Counted from the first letter of the stretch, positions 34,073-42,945 are shown. The stretch is DNA of 60,512 nt from Nitrospira sp. (GCA_030444405.1 JARFPM010000006.1:1-60512), one strand, 5' to 3'. Numbers and translations: made by a program. The notes: generated from the letters alone by a model not told the origin.

Positions 34073-35014
34073 TTACGCCATCAGCCGATCCACGGTGCGA
34101 CAGAGTTCCCGCACCGCGTCGGCCGAAGTTTCCAACGCCGCTCGTTCGTCGTTGGTCAGTTCATACTCCACGATCTGTTCGGCTCCACCCCGTCCGATCT
34201 TCACCGGAACCCCGACCACGACGTTTTTGAGTCCGTACTCTCCTTCACACAGCACCGCACAGGGCATCACTTGCTTCTCGTCCTTAAGGATCGATTCAAC
34301 CATCGCCACAGCGGAAGCGGACGGAGCATAGAAGGCACTGCCCGTTTTCAAAAGACCCACGATTTCGGCTCCTCCGTCCCGCGTTCGTTTGACGATGGCG
34401 TCGAGTTTCTCCTTCGACATCAGTTCCGACACCGGCCTACCCCTCACGGTCGTATAGCGCGGCAGCGGTACCATCGTATCGCCGTGTCCGCCCAACACCA
34501 TTGCCTGCACCTCCGTGGCCCGTACGTTGAGTTCAGCCGCAATGAACGTCCGCATTCTTGCCGAGTCCAGCACTCCGGCCATCCCGATGATTCTCGATTT
34601 CGGGAGACCGGTGACGGAACGCGCCACATGGACCATGGCATCCAATGGATTAGTGACGAGGATGAGGACAATGTCCGGAGAGCGGGAGACCAATTCCATG
34701 ACGACGGATTTCACGATTTTCGCATTCGTCGCCAACAACTCGTCTCGACTCATGCCCGGCTTTCTTGGAATGCCGGACGTGATCACGGCGATCGACGATC
34801 CAGCGGTTTGCACGTAATCGTTGGTGCCGACCACCATCGTGCTGTACCCGCAGACCGGCCCTGCCTGTGAAATATCGAGCGCTTTGCCCTGTGGAACCCC
34901 TTGGACAATATCGACCAATACCACGTCGTAGAGATTCTTTTCGGCCAACCGCTGCGCCGTCGTCCCTCCGACGTTCCCCGCACCTACTACCGTAACTTTC
35001 GGTCGTTCCATCAT
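34073..35014 (-). CDS. mdh: Malate dehydrogenase (LDH-like type)
   Basis: 313 residues from ATG 35014 with GAGGTGG upstream; a second ATG follows directly. NAD motif [14 protein letters not shown], substrate-binding Arg pair in [14 protein letters not shown] (marking malate rather than lactate), [13 protein letters not shown], and catalytic His in [11 protein letters not shown]. It interconverts malate and oxaloacetate with NADH in the oxidative or reductive citric-acid cycle. Downstream member of the minus-strand set VWA protein, hypothetical, mdh. Confidence 0.96.
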   Translation of the reverse strand: MMERPKVTVVGAGNVGGTTAQRLAEKNLYDVVLVDIVQGVPQGKALDISQAGPVCGYSTMVVGTNDYVQTAGSSIAVITSGIPRKPGMSRDELLATNAKIVKSVVMELVSRSPDIVLILVTNPLDAMVHVARSVTGLPKSRIIGMAGVLDSARMRTFIAAELNVRATEVQAMVLGGHGDTMVPLPRYTTVRGRPVSELMSKEKLDAIVKRTRDGGAEIVGLLKTGSAFYAPSASAVAMVESILKDEKQVMPCAVLCEGEYGLKNVVVGVPVKIGRGGAEQIVEYELTNDERAALETSADAVRELCRTVDRLMA

Positions 35015-35083
35015 TACCACCTCGTGAAGCGTGAAACGTACCAAGTGACGCCTAACATTCTCTTACACCTCACCATGTAGCCG

Positions 35084-35491
35084 TCACGCATGTTCGTGCT
35101 CCGTCCAGCCCGCAACTTTGAAGTTAATCGTGCAGACGAAATTATCTCCGTCATAGAAATTGACCTTGATCTTCTTCTTGCCGAATGTTGTTGCCAGAAA
35201 CTCCTCCGGATTGTCGACGAGCTCCTGAAAGCCACCCGGAGGATATTCACCCAGGTCATGAAAGACCACGATCATCCCTTCTTTGACTTCCTGCAATACC
35301 TTTATTCGGCAACGAGGATAAACTTCCCAGAACATTGCGTCGATCATCTCTCTCGTCGGCTCTGGACGGTCTTCACCTGGTTTCAGCGCCTGTCCGAACT
35401 TGGCCAATCGACGGACGTAGGGATACTGATGCCCTGTGAAGAGCTTATATAACCATGCAGGGATCGTCGGCTTTCGGATCGAGTTTGTCAT
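35084..35491 (-). CDS. Hypothetical protein, 135 aa, between the VWA gene and mdh
   Basis: No signal or membrane segment. It contains AWLYKLFTGHQYPYVRRLAKFG, then VYPRCRIKVLQEVKEGMIVVFHDLGE and a strand-rich end KKIKVNFYDGDNFVCTINFKVAGW. I do not recognise a family. It starts 12 nt after the VWA gene ends and lies 69 nt before mdh, so it is probably in the same transcript. The strand pattern of the second half suggests a small beta-barrel; function unknown. Confidence 0.72.
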   Translation of the reverse strand: MTNSIRKPTIPAWLYKLFTGHQYPYVRRLAKFGQALKPGEDRPEPTREMIDAMFWEVYPRCRIKVLQEVKEGMIVVFHDLGEYPPGGFQELVDNPEEFLATTFGKKKIKVNFYDGDNFVCTINFKVAGWTEHEHA

Positions 35492-35503
35492 GTTCTTGAG
35501 TTC

Positions 35504-38497
35504 TTACGCCGTCAATCGCCTGTAAATTCCAGGCAACTTCGTCGGAAGGGCATCGACGTGGTCTATGACGCAGTACTGTACATCGGCGTACATGCGGCGT
35601 AGATAATTCTCAGCTTCCCGATCGATCGTGACGCAAAAAGTCTCGACTCCCCGTTGTCTTGCCTCCCGGAGTGCCGCCTTCGTATCTTCCAACGAGTATT
35701 CGTCCTTGTACTGGTCGTCCAATGGTCTTCCGTCGCTCAACAGCACGAGGATGCGATTCTTCGCTTCCCGCGCCAGCAGCTTCGCCGTGGCGTGCCGGAT
35801 GGCCGCACCGTCGCGATTCTGATGACGAGGAGCCAAGCCACCAAGCCGATGAGCCGTCGCCGCCCCAAGTCGATCGTCAAAGTCTTTGATCGTGAGAAAC
35901 TCGATCCTCGCTCGTCCTTGGCCCGAGTAGGCATAGAGTCCATACTGATCGCCGAGGGCATCCAGCGCTTCGCAGAGCAGCACCAGACCTTCCTTCTCAA
36001 TGTCGATCACCCGTCGACCGGTTCCGAGGTCTCGGCTTGTTGATCCACTGATATCAATGAGGAAGGCCACCGCCACGTCGCGCTCTCGTTTTTCCCGCCG
36101 GATGTACAGCCGATCATCGCCTTCCATACCTGCCCGCTGTTCCACTGTTCGCCGGACAACGGCATCGAGATCCACATCTTCGCCGTCGGATTGCCCCGCG
36201 ACGCGGCGGAAGGCTGGTGGACGCAAGCCTTCAAAAAACCGGCGCAGCGACCTGACGGTACTTTGATGAGAGACCAACGTCTCCGTGACGAAGTCGTCGG
36301 ACCCTGGGTCCGCTGGTCGTTCTACCACGCGACACCAATTCATCCGGTAATCCTCAATCCGATAGTCCCACTCAGCGTAGAGGGTGGCTCGCCCGTCATG
36401 AGTCGTGAGCTGCCGAATCGGTTGGGTTTCCACCTCAAGTGCGAGGCACTCTTCCACGATGGACGGCAATGAACGCCCCTCGCTCAACATATCGCTTCCG
36501 GAATGTTGCTCACCGCTCCGGACATTCTCCCTCGTTCGCCCGTCGGATTGTGCCGGAAGCCCATGGTGCTGGTCGAATTGTTCCTGACCCCACGTGATGA
36601 ACTCCGGATTCATCGAGCCACGATAGACCAAATTGGTCAGTGCTCGATATTGGTCACCCGGTTGTTCCGGTTTCGCCTGTTCCGTTTCTGTATCTTTCGG
36701 CTCCTCGCGCCATCCTGCACGTATCATCTCGCCACGAGCCGCCAGCAGTTCTTCCAATCGAACATAGACCTGATCAACCACCCGAACTGTCTCCTCCGCT
36801 GTAGCCGCGGTTTTAAGAATGGAATGGCACAGGCTCCAAAGGATCGCGACTTCTTCTTTGACTGCCTTAGGAACGGCAGAATCCGTCGATTCACCGGTTG
36901 TGAGTCTCAAGAGGCAGTCGAGGACCAACTCCTGTATCGTCAAACCCTGAGCCGGATCACGTGGGGTGATGGATTCCGCCGCCAATCGAGCAAGGTCGCA
37001 CCGGAGTCCTGGATATTCAGTTTGCAGCAAAAATTCGATACGAGCATCTTCTAGCACGGTCCACAGGTCCCGCACCAGCGCGGGGTTCGGATACATCTGG
37101 AAAAGGCCGACCAGCGTCTCCGGTCTCGCTTCATTGGATCGACCATACCGGCGTCGTACGGTTTCGACCAAGTCGGTGAGAGCTACGAGCCGGAGACGGT
37201 AGGTACCGAATTCCACATGTCCAGCTTCATGCGCCGCCATCACGAGATAAAGACGCTCGTTTTCCGCGGCCGTCGGATACCGACGGAGAAGCGCCGGCAA
37301 CGAAATGGTTCTCCCGTCGCCGCTGACTGTCGCGCGGGCTGGGGAAGTCACCGAATCAGGAAGCGCCGTGACGGCGATGTCGGTTCCACAGAGTCCCTGG
37401 ACGAACAGTTTCACTCGTCGCGCGACCTGCCGAAATGGCACCCCGCTCAAGGCTTGTTCGACCGAAGCCAGTGCTTTCCTCGACTCCATTGAAAAGTAAG
37501 CCCGCGCTCCGTCTGGGCTGTAGGCCGCTACTTCCATCCCCGCCTTGAACCAGTTTTCAAACCGCGTGAGCGCTTCGGGTCCATTTCCAATGAGTTCGAC
37601 GAGTTCGGGGGCACGACGCAGGTATTCAAGTGTCACGTCAGCGTGCTTCTCGGCAAGCAAAGCACCGTACTGCAACAGCCGGATCCGCCATTCCATTGAC
37701 GGCAACATTCCCAAGCGGTCGGGTGACTCTGCGAGCCACGTGATACTGGATTCAGGGGAATGTTCGGCCAACTGGAGACACAGCGATACGACCTTTTCCC
37801 GAACGGGAGGGTCTTGGATATTTCCAAGAATCGACGGGCTGGTCCTGAGAAACTCCATGGTCGCCACATAGTCCGGCTTCCCGAGGCTATTCGGCACAAT
37901 CAATTTCATGCCCACCGTGGCCCAGCTACGCACACTCTCCCAAGGCAGCACGGGGGCCAAGTTGGAGATTTGTCGGATGAACTCAAGCCCCACGACCACA
38001 TTGACTTGGGTCAGTTGAATGCCGATATCGAGCCAGGGTCGCAACTGTGTGGCAGGAACATCGGACAGAATCTGCGGGGCGTGCCTGATGTATTCGAGCG
38101 CAACATTGGGATCTTGTTCGGCAATTTCCAGACCGATTGTTAAGACTTCCGTGCGCGCTTCGACTGGTTCGATCAGTCCGAGGACCAATGGACTATCTTT
38201 GAAATACTTAAGCGCGCATGCCCCGGAGGACTGTGCCAGTGCCACTCCGAGATCGAGCCACAAAATGATATGCGAGAGGCCGGCCCGTCGGTCAAGCTCA
38301 GGCAATGCCGCCATCGCTGAGCCGGCTGCTTTTTCCGACAACTCTTGGAGTTCGTCCAGTAAGGTCAGTACCCGTGCCTCGGCATCCGGTTTGCCGGTGG
38401 CTTGCGCCAAACCAACCACCAATGTCTCTGCGACCGCCGGACTCAACTCGGAGACCAGCCGTTGCAGCAAGATCTGTCGACTCGACATGTCCGTCAT
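35504..38497 (-). CDS. Large VWA-domain protein, NorD/CbbO-like
   Basis: 997 residues. The first 330 are helical repeats of about 35 residues (LEFIRQISNLAPVLPWESVRSWATVG, ALEYIRHAPQILSDVP), HEAT-like. Near 420 is AAHEAGHVEFGTY with an HExxH pattern. The last 200 form a von Willebrand A domain with MIDAS motif FLIDISGSTS, a later Thr/Ser region and LVLLSDGRPLDD. NorD and CbbO pair with MoxR-type AAA ATPases (NorQ/CbbQ) to activate metalloenzymes such as nitric oxide reductase or RuBisCO. No such ATPase is in the window, so the client is unknown. Confidence 0.85.
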   Translation of the reverse strand: MTDMSSRQILLQRLVSELSPAVAETLVVGLAQATGKPDAEARVLTLLDELQELSEKAAGSAMAALPELDRRAGLSHIILWLDLGVALAQSSGACALKYFKDSPLVLGLIEPVEARTEVLTIGLEIAEQDPNVALEYIRHAPQILSDVPATQLRPWLDIGIQLTQVNVVVGLEFIRQISNLAPVLPWESVRSWATVGMKLIVPNSLGKPDYVATMEFLRTSPSILGNIQDPPVREKVVSLCLQLAEHSPESSITWLAESPDRLGMLPSMEWRIRLLQYGALLAEKHADVTLEYLRRAPELVELIGNGPEALTRFENWFKAGMEVAAYSPDGARAYFSMESRKALASVEQALSGVPFRQVARRVKLFVQGLCGTDIAVTALPDSVTSPARATVSGDGRTISLPALLRRYPTAAENERLYLVMAAHEAGHVEFGTYRLRLVALTDLVETVRRRYGRSNEARPETLVGLFQMYPNPALVRDLWTVLEDARIEFLLQTEYPGLRCDLARLAAESITPRDPAQGLTIQELVLDCLLRLTTGESTDSAVPKAVKEEVAILWSLCHSILKTAATAEETVRVVDQVYVRLEELLAARGEMIRAGWREEPKDTETEQAKPEQPGDQYRALTNLVYRGSMNPEFITWGQEQFDQHHGLPAQSDGRTRENVRSGEQHSGSDMLSEGRSLPSIVEECLALEVETQPIRQLTTHDGRATLYAEWDYRIEDYRMNWCRVVERPADPGSDDFVTETLVSHQSTVRSLRRFFEGLRPPAFRRVAGQSDGEDVDLDAVVRRTVEQRAGMEGDDRLYIRREKRERDVAVAFLIDISGSTSRDLGTGRRVIDIEKEGLVLLCEALDALGDQYGLYAYSGQGRARIEFLTIKDFDDRLGAATAHRLGGLAPRHQNRDGAAIRHATAKLLAREAKNRILVLLSDGRPLDDQYKDEYSLEDTKAALREARQRGVETFCVTIDREAENYLRRMYADVQYCVIDHVDALPTKLPGIYRRLTA

Positions 38498-38596
38498 GAC
38501 TTATTACGAGAATCAGCTGAAGGGACAGATTGTAAAGCAGCGAATTATCCTTGTAAACTAGCGTGTCTGGCCGTCATCGCTCGGAGGAGAAAGTCC

Positions 38597-39037
38597 ATGG
38601 CTGAACCGACGCAGGAAAGCCTCGATAAGATCCGGAAGTTCGTACAGGGGTTTGCGGAGAAAAGCGGAACCGCGATGCATCCCAATACTGCTGTGACGGA
38701 GGCGGTGGTCAAGGGATTAGCGTCCCATATCGACGAACTCGGGAAACCGCTCTGCCCTTGCAACTTTTACAAGGACAAGGAAGCTGAAGCCAAGCTCCGG
38801 CGCTGGATCTGCGCGTGCGACGAAATGCAAATCTACAAATACTGTCATTGTCTTCTTTTTGTTCGCGAGGATGGGATGCCAATTACGGAATATTTGCCGG
38901 ACGGTCACGAAGGTCGCGACGTGTATGGTCTGGTCACCGATCCAACGCCTGACAAAGGTCGCGCTCTCAAACACAAGGCCGTCCCATCTCCAACCGTGTC
39001 CGAAGAGTCCGCCTCGGCGTCGGCTTCCTCGACATGA
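38597..39037 (+). CDS. Ferredoxin:thioredoxin reductase catalytic-subunit-like protein
   Basis: 146 residues from ATG 38597, with GGAGGAGA upstream. The cysteine pattern CPC-X16-CAC-X8-CHC matches the catalytic beta chain (usually CPC-X16-CPC-X8-CHC), which holds a 4Fe-4S cluster beside a redox disulfide and reduces thioredoxin with ferredoxin electrons. The last 30 residues are a Ser/Ala/Pro-rich tail. No variable subunit gene is seen; many non-phototrophs lack it. Stop overlaps the next start (ATGA). Confidence 0.88.
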   Translation: MAEPTQESLDKIRKFVQGFAEKSGTAMHPNTAVTEAVVKGLASHIDELGKPLCPCNFYKDKEAEAKLRRWICACDEMQIYKYCHCLLFVREDGMPITEYLPDGHEGRDVYGLVTDPTPDKGRALKHKAVPSPTVSEESASASASST

Positions 39038-39651
39038 CGTGGCGTGACAGGCAACTCAGACGCTGGCTCGCAGGTTTGTTGCTGATCAGCGGCTTCCACG
39101 TAGCGCTGGCACACGCGGTGGGATCGGGCACGTCGAACCCTCCGATCTTCAACGATAAAGAACTCTTCGCCTATAGGGCGAAAGGTCGGGGAAGTGCGGC
39201 TGGACAAGTCTTCCTGCGCGCATCCTCTGGAAAAGCCGTGACTCAGGCGGGGGCCTCGATCTACCTGATTCCGATGGTTTCCTATACTCGCGCTTGGTTC
39301 GATAAGAATGTGCGAGAGAACTCCTGCACATCAAAAGGTGGGACATCGTCCCCAGAGAACTCCGTGACTCAGGGGTCGCCTGTGGAATGCCTTCGTGAGG
39401 TCATGGCCCAACTGCTGACCGATAAGAGACTGATTCCCTATCTCCGTACGACGAGGGCCAATCCAACCGGTCATTTTTGGTTCACGAAAGTTCCTCCTGG
39501 CCGCTATTATATTGTCACCCTCCTTGAGGGGAGCGGTGGGGCCCACCAGGACGAACGGGCGATGGGAATAGCCTGGCTGACGATCGAGCTCGATGCTGAC
39601 GAAAAAGCAACCAACCTGGTGGTCACCGATTGTAAGAGCATCCTCTGTTGA
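39034..39651 (+). CDS. Hypothetical exported protein, 205 aa
   Basis: Start overlaps the previous stop (ATGA), so translation is coupled. The N-terminus is a signal peptide (RRWLAGLLLISGFHVALAHA). The mature protein contains SGKAVTQAGASIYLIPMVSYT and GHFWFTKVPPGRYYIVTLLE, which resembles a carboxypeptidase-regulatory/transthyretin-like beta fold, with a probable disulfide pair CTSKGG and VECLRE. Role unknown; coupling to the thioredoxin-reductase-like gene could hint at redox handling, but this is inference. Confidence 0.72.
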   Translation: MTWRDRQLRRWLAGLLLISGFHVALAHAVGSGTSNPPIFNDKELFAYRAKGRGSAAGQVFLRASSGKAVTQAGASIYLIPMVSYTRAWFDKNVRENSCTSKGGTSSPENSVTQGSPVECLREVMAQLLTDKRLIPYLRTTRANPTGHFWFTKVPPGRYYIVTLLEGSGGAHQDERAMGIAWLTIELDADEKATNLVVTDCKSILC

Positions 39652-39702
39652 CCCACTGCTTCCTTCGCTGCCGGTCTGCGTAGTCCAATCATGAGGTAGG
39701 CC

Positions 39703-40386
39703 ATGAGAATTCTTCTCGTTGAAGATGACGCGGATCTGGCTCAATTCATCAGAAAAGGATTGAAAGAAGAGCAGTATGTGGTGGACGTGGCCGTCGACGG
39801 CGAAGCAGGCTTAGCGTTGGCTCTGGACAATTCCTATGACCTGATGATCCTCGACATCATGTTACCCAAGCTTGACGGTTTGACGCTCTGCCGCCGCATT
39901 CGTGACAAGAAGATCATGACGCCGGTGCTCTTATTAACGGCGCGCAACACAGTGGAAACCAAGGTCTCCGGCTTCGATACGGGCGCGGATCAATTTTTAG
40001 CAAAGCCGTTCGCTTTTGTGGAACTGCTCGCCCGGGTCCGAGCCCTCCTGCGGCGGGGCAGCTCCCAGCAAATTGCTCGTCTTCAAGCGGTCGACCTACG
40101 GTTAGACCCGGCTTCTCACCGTGTCTGGCGCGCAGGACAGGAAATCTCCCTGACGAATAAGGAGTATGCCTTGCTTGAGTTCCTCCTGCGGAACAAGAAT
40201 CGCGTGCTCACCCGAACCGCAATCATTGAACACGTGTGGGATATCAGTTATGACCCCATGACGAATATCGTCGACGCCCACATTCGAGCCCTCCGTGCGA
40301 AGATCGACCGGGACTTTTCGCCGCCCTTAATCGCCACGGTGCGCGGCGCAGGGTATATGCTCGAAGACCCGGACGATTCTGCATGA
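39703..40386 (+). CDS. OmpR/PhoB-family response regulator
   Basis: 227 residues. Receiver domain with acidic pair VEDDADLAQF, phospho-acceptor Asp in LMILDIMLPKLDG, Thr in LLLTARN and Lys in FLAKPFAF. The C-terminal winged helix shows LTNKEYALLEFLLRNKNRVLTRTAIIEHVW and VDAHIRALRAKID. It resembles the CusR/CopR metal-responsive group in its end ATVRGAGYMLED. It overlaps the kinase gene (ATGA). Tandem 11-nt half-sites upstream of the two peptides downstream are candidates for its binding sites. Confidence 0.94.
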   Translation: MRILLVEDDADLAQFIRKGLKEEQYVVDVAVDGEAGLALALDNSYDLMILDIMLPKLDGLTLCRRIRDKKIMTPVLLLTARNTVETKVSGFDTGADQFLAKPFAFVELLARVRALLRRGSSQQIARLQAVDLRLDPASHRVWRAGQEISLTNKEYALLEFLLRNKNRVLTRTAIIEHVWDISYDPMTNIVDAHIRALRAKIDRDFSPPLIATVRGAGYMLEDPDDSA

Positions 40387-41819
40387 AATCCCTGCGCAGC
40401 TTGATCAGTTGGTCCGCCTTTGTCTTGATGGCGGGGCTTCTCGTGTTCTCTGCCCTGGTATATGCCGCCAGCGAGATCTTGTTGCAGCGTTTTGTGGATG
40501 GTCGCCTCCTCGTGTTGGCGGAAACCCTCGCCGAGTTTGTGGAACGGCATCCCGAGTTCTTTGAACAGAGCGGCCAGGATACTGCCCCGACCACCGAATT
40601 GACCCAAAGCACCACGGAACAGCACGTCCTGCCAGACGTGACCCACGCCCTTCGTGTCTTTTCAGCCGACGGCTCGCTCTTGTGGAGAAGTTCTCACGCA
40701 ACTGTTGAAGGGCCGCTCTCCCCCCACGTGCTCGAACAGGTTCGCCTCAAGAACATCCTGTTCGAGACACTCGACGCTCCCGATGGTACGCCTGCGCGGC
40801 TCCTGTTTCTCTGGCTCACAGGCAAGGGTCATGTGCGGTACATCTTGCAGGCGGAAACCTCCTTGCGCCACTATCAGGAAACTCTCCATGGCCTTGTGTT
40901 TCTGCTCGCCCTTGGATCGGGGGCCACTCTTATCCTGGCCTGGGTCGGCAGCCTCTGGCTGGCAAAGAAAGTGATGGCCCCCATTGAGGCCTTGTGTACG
41001 GGCGCCGAAACCATGTCGGAAGCTGACCTTGGGAAGCGACTGGAGATGGATTCACCCTATCGAGAATTTCGGCGACTCACCCAGGCGGTCAATTCCGTAT
41101 TGGATCAGTTCCAACGAAGTAGCGAGGTCCAACGGAACTTCTGCGAGATCGCCGCTCATGAGATGAAGACCCCCCTGACCATCCTGCAAGGCAACCTAGA
41201 GGTCGCGCTCATGAAAGCGAGGACCGCCGAAGAATATCACGAGGTGCTTCTCAACAATCTCCACCAAGTGGAGCGCCTGATCGCCCTGACGCGCCCATTA
41301 TTGACTCTCGCGAAGTTCACCAGTAGCAAGCCGCCGGTCAATCTTGTCCCGCTCGCCCTGGAACCTCTGATTCAAGAGATCGTGGATGAGCTGATTCTCT
41401 TGGCGGATGACCGCCGGATTACCATGCGGTTTGAATCCCAGCCGGTTCCGTTTGTGCTCGGCGATGCCCAGTGGCTCAAACAGGCATTGATCAATTTGCT
41501 CGACAATGCGCTGCGTTACACTCCATCCGGTGGAGCTGTCTCCATCCGCCTGCAGGCCGTAGGTCAAGAAGTGGTGGTGTCGGTCGAGGACACAGGCCAC
41601 GGAATCGAGCCGGAAAATATTCCCCATCTGTTCGAACGATTCTACCGCACCGATTGGGCCCGAGCGAAAGACTCCGCCGGTACCGGGCTTGGGCTTCCCA
41701 TCGTGAAGGAAATCATGGATGCCCACGGCGGGAACATTTATGTCACAAGCGAAGTCAACAAAGGCTCCGTCTTCACCCTGCGCTTACCAGCCCTTGCCCA
41801 GCAGACAGTCCCTGCCTAA
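40383..41819 (+). CDS. Membrane sensor histidine kinase (HAMP, HisKA, HATPase)
   Basis: 478 residues. Two membrane helices (LISWSAFVLMAGLLVFSALVY and LVFLLALGSGATLILAWVG) flank a periplasmic sensor domain of about 140 residues of no named family. HAMP follows, then the H box EIAAHEMKTPLTILQG, N box QALINLLDNALRYTP and G boxes VEDTGHGIEPE and GTGLGLPIVKEI. It phosphorylates the response regulator encoded just upstream. Architecture matches metal- or envelope-stress kinases; the signal is unknown. Confidence 0.94.
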   Translation: MKSLRSLISWSAFVLMAGLLVFSALVYAASEILLQRFVDGRLLVLAETLAEFVERHPEFFEQSGQDTAPTTELTQSTTEQHVLPDVTHALRVFSADGSLLWRSSHATVEGPLSPHVLEQVRLKNILFETLDAPDGTPARLLFLWLTGKGHVRYILQAETSLRHYQETLHGLVFLLALGSGATLILAWVGSLWLAKKVMAPIEALCTGAETMSEADLGKRLEMDSPYREFRRLTQAVNSVLDQFQRSSEVQRNFCEIAAHEMKTPLTILQGNLEVALMKARTAEEYHEVLLNNLHQVERLIALTRPLLTLAKFTSSKPPVNLVPLALEPLIQEIVDELILLADDRRITMRFESQPVPFVLGDAQWLKQALINLLDNALRYTPSGGAVSIRLQAVGQEVVVSVEDTGHGIEPENIPHLFERFYRTDWARAKDSAGTGLGLPIVKEIMDAHGGNIYVTSEVNKGSVFTLRLPALAQQTVPA

Positions 41820-41947
41820 GCTTTCTAGTATCCGGCCCCCCTTCCCCACGATCTCTGTCGGTAGATTCAATACCACTAGGGCGCTCACCGTGGAACGGTG
41901 TCGTGCTGAAACGACACTCCTCAACTACGTTGGAGGAGGCGCACATT

Positions 41948-42001
41948 ATGAAGGACTCTTCATGACCCCCTCATGGAGGCTTCATCTTGAAGGCGTATAG
42001 A
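41948..42001 (+). promoter_or_regulatory. Operator and promoter of small membrane peptide 1
   Basis: ATGAAG-GACT-CTTCAT palindrome at 41948-41963. TCAT half-sites start at 41960, 41971 and 41982, an 11-nt period, then a 10-nt gap, then TATAGA 41996-42001. Direct repeats at 11 nt ending about 10 nt before the -10 match promoters activated by OmpR/PhoB-type regulators. Confidence 0.6.
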
Positions 42002-42033
42002 GATAGAAAAGTAAAAGGAGGTGAACAACTATT

Positions 42034-42114
42034 ATGATTTCCTTTATCGAAGTGTTCTTATTAGCCGCCATATTTGGGGTGTTGTACGCAATGTTGCAGC
42101 TCGCCAGCAGGTGA
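42034..42114 (+). CDS. Small single-span membrane peptide 1, 26 aa
   Basis: ATG 42034, preceded by GGAGGTG at 42017-42023, a near-perfect ribosome-binding site with a 10-nt gap. The product begins MISFIEVFLLAAIFGVLYAM and ends LQLASR: one hydrophobic helix with a small polar end, so an inner-membrane miniprotein. It aligns without gaps over 26 positions to the peptide at 42629 (8 identities, the rest mostly hydrophobic in both; FG and Y conserved). It lies 214 nt after the histidine kinase. Known miniproteins of this size act as subunits or modulators of membrane complexes (KdpF, CydX); the role here is unknown. Confidence 0.68.
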   Translation: MISFIEVFLLAAIFGVLYAMLQLASR

Positions 42115-42539
42115 CCCGACCCGGTCGATGCCGTGGAGAAACCAGCTGTAGACGGGGGCCGGGCAGAGAGGGTCATGCTTGCCAGTCAAGTACGCACTTG
42201 TGACCCCCTGCTCGCCCCCGAGAGAGAGTGAGCAACTTCCGCATGGTCTCTGAGTTGTGCAGCAATCCGGGCTGACCACAGTCTGCACCATCGTGGGCGC
42301 CTGGTTGATATTGCATTGGGCTTGCGCGCTTTGACAGCGACCCCGGGCCCGAGATTTCATGGAGCCTGGCGCCGCCCACATGATTGCGCAAGTCCTTCCC
42401 AGCATGAGAAGTATCGCTTTCTAGACAATTCCCTTCTTGTTTCGCTGGCTTCTTCTTCGATGATTCACCCTGATATCTCTCACCCGACACCCGATGACTA
42501 CATGTGGCAAATCAACAGGATAGGTGGCCAAGGTCATTG
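42115..42539. other. Gap between the two peptide genes
   Basis: No gene is supported. Minus-strand frames here lack ribosome-binding sites and have Cys/Arg/Gly-rich composition unlike the neighbours. Possibly the trace of the duplication that separated the peptides. Confidence 0.45.
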
Positions 42540-42597
42540 AATTATGAAGATTTCTTCATAATTTCATCATCGACCATTCATATTCGAGCAGTATGCC
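42540..42597 (+). promoter_or_regulatory. Operator and promoter of small membrane peptide 2
   Basis: A 24-bp perfect palindrome with 11-bp arms spans 42540-42563, containing ATGAAG-N4-CTTCAT. TCAT half-sites start at 42556, 42567 and 42578 (11-nt period), then a 10-nt gap, then TATGCC 42592-42597. The layout copies that of peptide 1. Confidence 0.6.
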
Positions 42598-42628
42598 TTT
42601 TAGAGATCAAAGGAGGTGAAGATCTATG

Positions 42629-42709
42629 ATGACGATATTCTTTGCGTTGCTCGCACTGACCGCTGTTTTTGGACTGGTGTATAAGGCGATATACCTTGAC
42701 CGTGAATAG
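42629..42709 (+). CDS. Small single-span membrane peptide 2, 26 aa
   Basis: Two ATGs in a row (42626 and 42629). I choose 42629: it makes the gene 81 nt like its paralog and places GGAGGTG (42612-42618) exactly 10 nt upstream, as in peptide 1. The product begins MTIFFALLALTAVFGLVYKA and ends IYLDRE: one membrane helix and a short charged tail. FG-x-x-Y is shared with peptide 1. The promoter copy upstream suggests both peptides answer to the same regulator. The 235 nt that follow show nothing further. Confidence 0.68.
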   Translation: MTIFFALLALTAVFGLVYKAIYLDRE

Positions 42710-42945
42710 TAAAATAGAAGCATCTCCTCCTTACGACCAGAGAAGAGAAGGCCGTTGTTCCTTCGGAATAGGATACAGGGTATCCACTCGTACTGACACA
42801 ACCGATGCGCGCCGTGTATGGCACCCGCTTCCCATGGAGGGCGACACGGTGCGATTTTCTTGTTGTGTCAGTCTAGTCCGTTGAGGTGGATGTGGAGGGG
42901 CTTCTCGATCGTCAATGCACGTTGAACGAATAGGGAACTTCCACC

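Noticed and set aside
33980-34870. 296-codon plus-strand frame
   Set aside because: Antisense of mdh, rich in His/Arg, no domain.
41948-41966. Leader peptide MKDSS as the main meaning of the palindrome
   Set aside because: The 11-nt half-site array and -10 spacing explain the region better, and the predicted transcription start lies downstream of it; kept only as a low-interest alternative.
42061-42490. Minus-strand frames of about 105-115 codons
   Set aside because: No ribosome-binding site, atypical composition, and one overlaps peptide 1.
42840-42945. tmRNA gene next to smpB
   Set aside because: No tRNA-Ala-like ends or tag-encoding frame could be found there.
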